6,914 nucleotides of DNA. It comes from Candidatus Latescibacterota bacterium. Lineage in GTDB: Bacteria; Latescibacterota; UBA2968; GCA-2709665. The translations under genes and the position numbers were made by a program. Where the stretch lies: the NCBI GenBank assembly GCA_030746455.1, contig JASLMQ010000671.1, positions 1 through 6,914 on the forward strand, in the 5' to 3' direction. This document shows, one piece after another, positions 1-4,676 of the stretch. The notes beneath the pieces are model-generated. The model did no database searches. It saw nothing but the letters and a program-made list of their open reading frames with translations, and was not told the origin of the DNA. Every line of letters begins with the position of its first letter. The stretch's first letter is position 1.

Positions 1-1226
1 GGCAGGTTGGGATCCACCAGCTCCTTCATCAGCCTCTGCTGCACGATGTCGAGCGCCTCCTTGGGCGAGGCGGTGCCGGCCAGCACCATCTGGATCGCCT
101 CGCCCCACCCATCCTGGATCTTCGTCCACTCGGGGTGCTTGGGCGTCAGTCTCAGGATGTCGATCTGCTCCAGGTAGTTCACGACGGGAGCCGACCGGTA
201 GTACGGATCGTCCGAGACGGCCTTCGTCATGGGAACGCCACCAACCTCCACGTCGATCAACGTCCGGTTCTCCTTCCGCTGAGCGAAGCGGATGAACGCG
301 TACGCGAGATCCTTGTGTTTCGAGGTGGCGAACATGCTCAAAACGTCCACGATCAGGAGCATCCCGCGGTTCCCACCGGCCGGTATCAGCAGCGGATCGC
401 ACTGGACCCCAGCCTCTCTGCACTGCCCGTCCTGCCAGGGCCCACTGAAGACCATGCCGACCTTGCCGGCCGCCATCTCCGCGTAGCATTCGTTCGCATT
501 CAGATTCAGGATGCCCGGTGGCATGCTCTTGTCCACCCGATGCATGTCCGTCAGAAACCCGACGTAGGCGACCGCCTCGGGGGTGTTGATGGCCAGCCGT
601 CCCTCACGGTCGAAGAAAGAGGCCCCGAACCCCCACATCATCGAGATCTGCTCCTGCATCAGGTGCTTCTGGCGACCGGCGCCAATGCATAAGCCGTAAC
701 GCTTCGGGGGGTCACTAAGCCTGGCAGCCAGCTCCCGCACGCCCTCCCACGAGTTGGGCGCCTCCTTCACGCCCACCTCCGCCATCCAGTCCTTCCTGAC
801 GTACAGGGTCCGTGTGGCTCCCACCAGGGGCACGCCATAGAGGGACCCACGATACTCGGATGCGCTCAGAGGCGTCTCCAACCAGGCACTCCGGTCCTCC
901 TCGCTGAGATACCCGTCCAGAGACTCGAGGGCCCCGCGCTCGGCGAACTCGGGGATCATACCCATGAACACATAGCCGAGATCGGGCAGACTCCCGCCTT
1001 CGATCATCGTGTTGTAGACCGCCGGGCCCTGGTCATAGGGGATGTACAGGTACTCGAGCGTCACATTGGGATGCTCCGATTCGAACCCGCGTTTCCAGAC
1101 CCGATAGGTCTCAAGCTCGGGCCCCATCCACGCAATCCGCAAGACCACGCCTCCGTCCGACTGGGGCCCGCAACCGACCATGGCCATCGCCTGCGCCAGA
1201 ACGCAGAGAACGGTGAGTATTCGCAT
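1..1226 (-). CDS. Sugar ABC-transporter extracellular solute-binding lipoprotein (family 1 type), C-terminus cut by window edge
   Basis: The frame is open from an ATG at 1226 to the window edge, giving 408 residues without a stop. The last few dozen residues at most should be missing, since this family usually runs about 410-440 aa. The N-terminus is a lipoprotein signal: a short basic start (MR), a hydrophobic stretch at residues 3-17 and a lipobox M-V-G-C with Cys19 as the lipidation site, followed by a polar linker. Family-like segments are the opening strand and helix (residues 28-60), an LPDLGYVFMG-like segment (80-90), the hinge-type stretch YGVPLVGATRTLYVRKDW (130-147), FGASFFDREGRLAINTPEA (200-218) and AAGKVGMVFSGPW (252-264). 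Its role by homology is to capture a sugar or oligosaccharide outside the cytoplasmic membrane and deliver it to an ABC permease, which is not in the window. The ligand cannot be read from the sequence. A purine-rich RBS (AGAGAGG on the minus strand, 1236-1242) lies 9 nt before the ATG. The gene is divergent from the cytochrome operon. The family call is confident; the substrate is unknown. Confidence 0.9.
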   Translation of the reverse strand, partial: MRILTVLCVLAQAMAMVGCGPQSDGGVVLRIAWMGPELETYRVWKRGFESEHPNVTLEYLYIPYDQGPAVYNTMIEGGSLPDLGYVFMGMIPEFAERGALESLDGYLSEEDRSAWLETPLSASEYRGSLYGVPLVGATRTLYVRKDWMAEVGVKEAPNSWEGVRELAARLSDPPKRYGLCIGAGRQKHLMQEQISMMWGFGASFFDREGRLAINTPEAVAYVGFLTDMHRVDKSMPPGILNLNANECYAEMAAGKVGMVFSGPWQDGQCREAGVQCDPLLIPAGGNRGMLLIVDVLSMFATSKHKDLAYAFIRFAQRKENRTLIDVEVGGVPMTKAVSDDPYYRSAPVVNYLEQIDILRLTPKHPEWTKIQDGWGEAIQMVLAGTASPKEALDIVQQRLMKELVDPNL

Positions 1227-1261
1227 CGTGAAAGACCTCTCTGTGTGCACGATGGTACGGC

Positions 1262-1290
1262 CGCGCATCGGCACACCTGCTCGGTGCGCG
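1262..1290. repeat. Imperfect inverted repeat, possible operator
   Basis: The arms are CGCGCATCG (1262-1270) and CGGTGCGCG (1282-1290). They are 9 bp with one mismatch, separated by 11 nt, with arm centres 20 bp apart. The repeat lies between the two divergent genes, just upstream of the rightward -35 box. Spacing of about two helical turns fits a dimeric regulator, but the arms are GC-rich and the match could be chance in this DNA. Function is inferred only. Confidence 0.35.
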
Positions 1291-1307
1291 TCGCCCCGGC
1301 TTTTCGA

Positions 1308-1336
1308 TTGACATTCCCCCGTTCCCAGCGTATGGT
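1308..1336 (+). promoter_or_regulatory. Sigma70-type promoter for the cytochrome-DUF4838 operon
   Basis: The -35 box is a perfect TTGACA at 1308-1313. A 17-bp spacer leads to TATGGT at 1331-1336, which matches four of six bases of TATAAT, including T1, A2 and the final T. Transcription should start near 1343, giving a leader of about 40 nt that contains the Shine-Dalgarno at 1371-1376. A consensus -35 with ideal spacing is notable in DNA this GC-rich. The reading assumes the host uses a typical housekeeping sigma factor. Confidence 0.65.
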
Positions 1337-1370
1337 CTTGCGTCCTGCTATCCGTGCGAACGCCGAAGCT

Positions 1371-1376
1371 GGAGGG
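1371..1376 (+). promoter_or_regulatory. Ribosome binding site fixing the cytochrome start
   Basis: GGAGGG lies 7 nt before the ATG at 1384. An in-frame GTG at 1354 would add ten residues, but it would bury this strong site inside the coding region and put charged residues ahead of the signal peptide. The ATG at 1384 is therefore preferred. Confidence 0.8.
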
Positions 1377-1383
1377 TTGCGCC

Positions 1384-2598
1384 ATGCCTTACACCAGGGT
1401 CATGAGACTCTTCCTCCTGGGTGCTCTGCTGGCAACTGAGGCCCCGAACACCACCGGCGGTGAGGCCCGATCCGGGTCGAAGGCCTACCGGGGCTCCCAG
1501 GTGTGTGCGGAATGCCACCAGGAGCTTGTAGACAGCTATCTGGCCACCGCCCACCACCGGACCTCGGGGAAGCCCGACAAGGACCTGATGATGGGCAGGT
1601 TCGACCGTGATCACCGGGTGCTCCAGAGCCAGAACCCCGCCCTCCGGTGGGAGATGACCTCCACCCGGAGGGGTTACTTCCAGACCGCGACCATCGAAAA
1701 GGGCGGGAAGAGGCTCTTCGAGCGCGCCGAGCGCATGGACATCATCATCGGTTCCGGCAAGATCGGCCAGACCTACCTGTTCTGGGATGGCTCTCGGCTC
1801 TACCAGCTCCCCATCTCCTATTTCACACAGGGGGAAGGCTGGGCCTACAGCCCGGGCTACGCCGATGGGGAGGTCAACTTCGGCAGACCCATCGTCACCC
1901 GGTGCCTGGAATGCCACGCGACCTACATCGAATCCGCATCGTACACCGATAACCGATACGGAAAGAAATCGTACGTCCTCGGGGTCTCCTGCGAACGGTG
2001 CCACGGCCTCGGTGCCGATCACGAGGCCTACCACCGAGCGTCTCCCACGCCGGTCGGACCGGACCCCATCGTGAACCCGGTGCGCCTCGACCGCCAGGCC
2101 CAGTTCGACGTCTGCAACCAGTGTCACGCCGGCGTCGGGACGCCACTTGGTGCCCCGTTCTCCTATAGCCCCGGAGATGTCCTCGAGGAGCACATCAAGA
2201 TCGATTGGCGGGTCGTTAAGAAGGCAGCCGGCGTTCACGCCAGCGGGCCCTACGCCCGCCTGAGCAAGTCACGGTGCTTCCAGGAGAACGACCAGATCAC
2301 GTGCAACACCTGCCACGACTCCCACAGGGAGGAGCGCGGCGACCTGGCGGCCTTCTCCGCGAGATGCGCGACGTGCCACGATCCCGAGGTCTGCGGCAAA
2401 CACGGCCAGCTGGGCGCCGAGATCCAGGAGAACTGCATCGACTGCCACATGCCCTTCGGCGAGGCCCCCAGTGTCGCGATGGCGATGCCCGGCGGGTTCC
2501 AGGCGCCGCTCATCCGCGACCACTTCATCGCCAAGCACCCGAAGGCGACCCGACAGTTCCTAGACAGACGCTCGCAACGCAAGAATGGGAGAACCTGA
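1384..2598 (+). CDS. Exported seven-haem c-type cytochrome (cytochrome c554-like multihaem family)
   Basis: The 404-residue protein begins with a Sec-type signal: basic residues up to R8, hydrophobic core LFLLGALLA, then a polar stretch to about residue 28. The exact cleavage site is unclear. It has seven CXXCH haem-attachment motifs: CAECH (41-45), CLECH (174-178), CERCH (203-207), CNQCH (244-248), CNTCH (307-311), CATCH (328-332) and CIDCH (351-355). Extra histidines, such as the TAHH at about 56-58, could be distal ligands. The first haem is separated from the second by about 128 haem-free residues containing GSGKIGQTYLFWDGSRLYQL. Segments like SQVCAECH, RPIVTRCLECHATY, SRCFQ..ITCNTCHDSH and ENCIDCHMP are those I associate with the cytochrome c554/NrfA-like multihaem group. 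It should be folded and loaded with haem outside the cytoplasmic membrane and act in electron transfer or as a small-molecule reductase or oxidase; the partner and substrate are not visible. It is first in an operon, with the DUF4838 gene starting 1 nt after its TGA. No membrane anchor is seen after the signal. Confidence 0.9.
   Translation: MPYTRVMRLFLLGALLATEAPNTTGGEARSGSKAYRGSQVCAECHQELVDSYLATAHHRTSGKPDKDLMMGRFDRDHRVLQSQNPALRWEMTSTRRGYFQTATIEKGGKRLFERAERMDIIIGSGKIGQTYLFWDGSRLYQLPISYFTQGEGWAYSPGYADGEVNFGRPIVTRCLECHATYIESASYTDNRYGKKSYVLGVSCERCHGLGADHEAYHRASPTPVGPDPIVNPVRLDRQAQFDVCNQCHAGVGTPLGAPFSYSPGDVLEEHIKIDWRVVKKAAGVHASGPYARLSKSRCFQENDQITCNTCHDSHREERGDLAAFSARCATCHDPEVCGKHGQLGAEIQENCIDCHMPFGEAPSVAMAMPGGFQAPLIRDHFIAKHPKATRQFLDRRSQRKNGRT
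2587..2591 (+). promoter_or_regulatory. Ribosome binding site for the DUF4838 gene, inside the cytochrome 3' end
   Basis: GGGAG lies 8 nt before the ATG at 2600 and within the last codons of the cytochrome gene. The in-frame ATG at 2585 has no such site before it. The arrangement suggests that ribosomes finishing the cytochrome open or reuse the site for the next gene. Confidence 0.65.
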
Positions 2599-2599
2599 A

Positions 2600-4420
2600 A
2601 TGGCCACGCCACGAAAGCTGACCCTATCGGATCGGGGTGAACCAAAAGCCGATGTCATCGTGCCCCAGGACGCCGGCGAAGTCGTCCGCGACGCGGCAGC
2701 AGACCTCCGATCGATACTGGAGAAGATGACCGGGATGGCGCCTGCACTGGGTCAGGACAACGGAAAACCTGCCCCACGCGGGCGTGCGGCCATTCACCTC
2801 GGCCAAACGGCACTCGCACGATCCCTGGATCTGAGTTCCGAGGGCGCCGGGGTCGAAGGCTACCGGATCGCCACCGAGGGGAGAGACCTCTTCATCCTGG
2901 GCGGCAGCGACAGCGGCACATCCTACGGGATTTACGGCCTCCTCGAGGACCACCTCGATGTCCGCTGGTTTCTGCCCGGAGAGCTCTTCGAGGACATCCC
3001 CGTACAGACCACGCTCAGGATTCCGCCGATCAACGAAACTGTCGTCCCGCACTTCCTGCACCGCGTCTTCAGCGGCATCTCCGGCCTGGAGCCAGCAGCC
3101 TGGGAGCGACGCAACCGGGTCAGCCGGCGCGGTCCCCAGCTTCCCTACGATGCCTTCCACCACGCCCTCTACAGGGTCTTCCCTGTCGCACGCTACGGTG
3201 AGAACCACCCCGAGTACTACGCCCTGATCGACGGCGAGCGGCTGGTACCGGAGAGCGACTCGGTGAGCAACGGGCAGTTCGGGCAGCCGTGCACGAGCAA
3301 CCCCGAGGTCGTGGACATCACCATCCAGGCCGCGCGCGACTACTTCGACGCCCACCCGGAAGCCCATGGCTTCTCGCTGGGCATGAACGACAACCGCAGC
3401 TTCTGCCTGTGCGACAACTGCCGCGCGCTGGACGTCCCGGACCTCGTGTTCCGGAACAACCCGGTCTACTCCGACCGCTGGTTCACGTACGTCAACACGG
3501 TTGCCCGGGCCCTGCAGCAGTCCCATCCCGGGAAGTTCGTCGGCTGCCTGGCCTACCTCAACGTGGAGGTGCCGCCGGAGCATATCGACCGTCTGGAGCC
3601 CAACGTAGCCATCTACCTCACCCAGGACACCGGCCAGCACCTGGATGCGGAATACCGCGACAAGGACCGGGAGTTCATCAAGACGTGGACGGGTCGCTGC
3701 GACCACGTCTGCAAGTATGACTACTACGGCCTTGGATGGGTGCTCCCGCGCTACTTCCCCCACCTGCTCGCCGACGATATCAAGTGCCAGCACAGTATGG
3801 GGGTGAAGGGGTTCTATGCAGAGGCCTATCCCCACTGGCCTGGCTTCGGCCCGCACGTCTGGCTGGCGTCGAAGCTCTGGTGGGATTCGAGCCAGGACAC
3901 CGAGAAGCTGCTGGACGAGTTCTTCGAGCGGCTCTTCCGCGGCGCGGCCGGCGAGATTCGGGCGTTCTACGACCTGCTGGAGTCGATCTGGTGCCGGCCG
4001 AGAGAGGGCCGGTGGTTCCAGGGCCTGCGGGGGCTTCACGACCAGGTGCCCACCTACACACTCCAGGACGCCGACGACCTCGAGGCCATCCTCAACCGAG
4101 CACGGAAGGCCACGCGAGATCCGCTGGTGAGGCTGCGGATCGACTACATCCGCCGCTGGTTCCCTCTGCCCGCGACCCTCATCCGAGGATGGCACACCGC
4201 CGACGAGATCCTGGCAGCCGCTCCCGGACCCGAGATTCAGGCCAGAGCAGCGGAGCTCAAGAAGCTCAGAGGACGCCTCCCCAGGGCCTTCCGCCAGGCC
4301 ATCCTGGAGGACCGCTGGATGGCCAAGCGGGCCTACTTCCAGGACGGAAGGTACGAGGCACGCGTCGCGGAGCCGTGGCTCGAGAAGGTGGACGAGGCCC
4401 TCGCGCATGCGGGGGTGTAG
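2600..4420 (+). CDS. DUF4838 domain protein, probable cytoplasmic carbohydrate-active enzyme
   Basis: The protein has 606 residues. Residues about 5-145 resemble the alpha-glucuronidase/GH20-type N-terminal domain of many carbohydrate-active proteins: VIVPQDAGEVVRDAAADL, then GYRIATEGRDLFILGGSDSG, GIYGLLED and VRWFLPGE. The central and C-terminal part has DUF4838 hallmarks: SLGMNDNRSFCLCDNC (259-274, with C269, C271 and C274), CLAYLNVEVPPE (316-327), a YAEAYPHW segment (406-413, Glu408 a candidate acidic residue) and the HVWLASKLWWD..DTEKLLDEFFERLF region (419-446). A glycoside-hydrolase-like barrel is expected from family membership; substrate and reaction are not established. There is no signal peptide, and an in-frame TAG at 2561-2563 rules out a longer N-terminus, so the protein should stay in the cytoplasm, unlike many relatives as I recall them. 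The ATG at 2600 is preferred to that at 2585 because of its ribosome binding site. It follows the cytochrome stop by one nucleotide and probably shares its promoter. The family call is strong; the function is open. Confidence 0.85.
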   Translation: MATPRKLTLSDRGEPKADVIVPQDAGEVVRDAAADLRSILEKMTGMAPALGQDNGKPAPRGRAAIHLGQTALARSLDLSSEGAGVEGYRIATEGRDLFILGGSDSGTSYGIYGLLEDHLDVRWFLPGELFEDIPVQTTLRIPPINETVVPHFLHRVFSGISGLEPAAWERRNRVSRRGPQLPYDAFHHALYRVFPVARYGENHPEYYALIDGERLVPESDSVSNGQFGQPCTSNPEVVDITIQAARDYFDAHPEAHGFSLGMNDNRSFCLCDNCRALDVPDLVFRNNPVYSDRWFTYVNTVARALQQSHPGKFVGCLAYLNVEVPPEHIDRLEPNVAIYLTQDTGQHLDAEYRDKDREFIKTWTGRCDHVCKYDYYGLGWVLPRYFPHLLADDIKCQHSMGVKGFYAEAYPHWPGFGPHVWLASKLWWDSSQDTEKLLDEFFERLFRGAAGEIRAFYDLLESIWCRPREGRWFQGLRGLHDQVPTYTLQDADDLEAILNRARKATRDPLVRLRIDYIRRWFPLPATLIRGWHTADEILAAAPGPEIQARAAELKKLRGRLPRAFRQAILEDRWMAKRAYFQDGRYEARVAEPWLEKVDEALAHAGV

Positions 4421-4481
4421 TCACGCCTGACGACGGCGAACGGCATGGTTGCCAACGCCATCAACCCGTCCACGTCGAGTG

Positions 4482-4512
4482 CCCGCCGAAGCTGCTTCGC
4501 AGCAGAGGCGGG
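4482..4512. repeat. Two-tier GC-rich hairpin downstream of the DUF4838 gene
   Basis: The outer stem is CCCGCC (4482-4487) with GGCGGG (4507-4512). The inner stem is GCTGC (4491-4495) with GCAGC (4499-4503), closing a TTC loop. Between them is a symmetric 3 x 3 internal loop (GAA/AGA). All 11 base pairs are perfect. It begins 61 nt after the DUF4838 stop and could end or protect that transcript, but no T-tract follows, so it is not a standard intrinsic terminator. Confidence 0.5.
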
Positions 4513-4595
4513 TGTATCGAGACGCGAGGACTACCGACCCCTGCGCCCCAGATGCGAGGGGATGCTCACCTTCCTCGGGCCGGCCCTTCGATACT

Positions 4596-4622
4596 ATTTT
4601 GGGCTCGCTTCGAGCCCAAAAT
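4596..4622. repeat. Perfect 12-bp inverted repeat with 3-nt loop
   Basis: The arms ATTTTGGGCTCG (4596-4607) and CGAGCCCAAAAT (4611-4622) flank a CTT loop. T residues come before the GC core and A residues after it on both strands, the reverse of the A-stem-T order of an intrinsic terminator. The U-A pairs simply lengthen the stem. It could still stall transcription from either side, or be a protein-binding or repeat element. The stem itself is certain; its role is not. Confidence 0.6.
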
Positions 4623-4676
4623 CACTCAGGGAGACGGATCGGGTTGCGTAGCGATGATGTCGTTCGCCCCTCCGAA

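Larger units (their letters stand above)
1227..1383. other. Divergent intergenic region with control signals
   Basis: This 157-bp spacer separates the solute-binding protein gene (leftward) from the cytochrome gene (rightward). It carries a well-formed rightward promoter (1308-1336), an imperfect inverted repeat (1262-1290) and a ribosome binding site for each gene. I found no equally convincing leftward promoter. A TACCAT -10-like hexamer on the minus strand at 1254-1259 has no good -35 partner. Confidence 0.7.
4421..4676. other. Convergent intergenic spacer with hairpins, no convincing gene
   Basis: This 256-bp spacer lies between the ends of two converging genes. It holds a branched GC hairpin (4482-4512), a short palindrome GGGCCGGCCC (4577-4586) and a perfect 12-bp hairpin (4596-4622). 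Short open frames cross it, but they lack a good start context, show no recognisable domain and read through the hairpins, so I do not call them genes. The spacer may hold transcription end signals, a structured RNA or a dispersed intergenic repeat. Confidence 0.6.

Noticed and set aside
135..692. 185-residue plus-strand frame at the left end
   Set aside because: It is antisense to the solute-binding protein, which has a lipoprotein signal and family motifs over the whole length.
1348..2238. 296-residue open frame on the minus strand, opposite the cytochrome gene
   Set aside because: It runs antisense to seven CXXCH motifs and a signal peptide and has low-complexity V/G/D-rich composition typical of a shadow frame.
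2624..4408. 594-residue open frame on the minus strand, opposite the DUF4838 gene
   Set aside because: It mirrors the opposite strand of a gene with clear DUF4838 motifs and shows no recognisable domain. Long antisense open frames are expected in GC-rich DNA with strong third-position bias.
4596..4622. Intrinsic (rho-independent) terminator call for the hairpin
   Set aside because: The T-run precedes and the A-run follows the GC stem on both strands, so the required 3' U-tract is missing.
4445..4651. 68-residue plus-strand frame in the convergent spacer
   Set aside because: There is no Shine-Dalgarno before the ATG, it reads through both hairpins, and no domain is visible. It could be the chance translation of a repeat.
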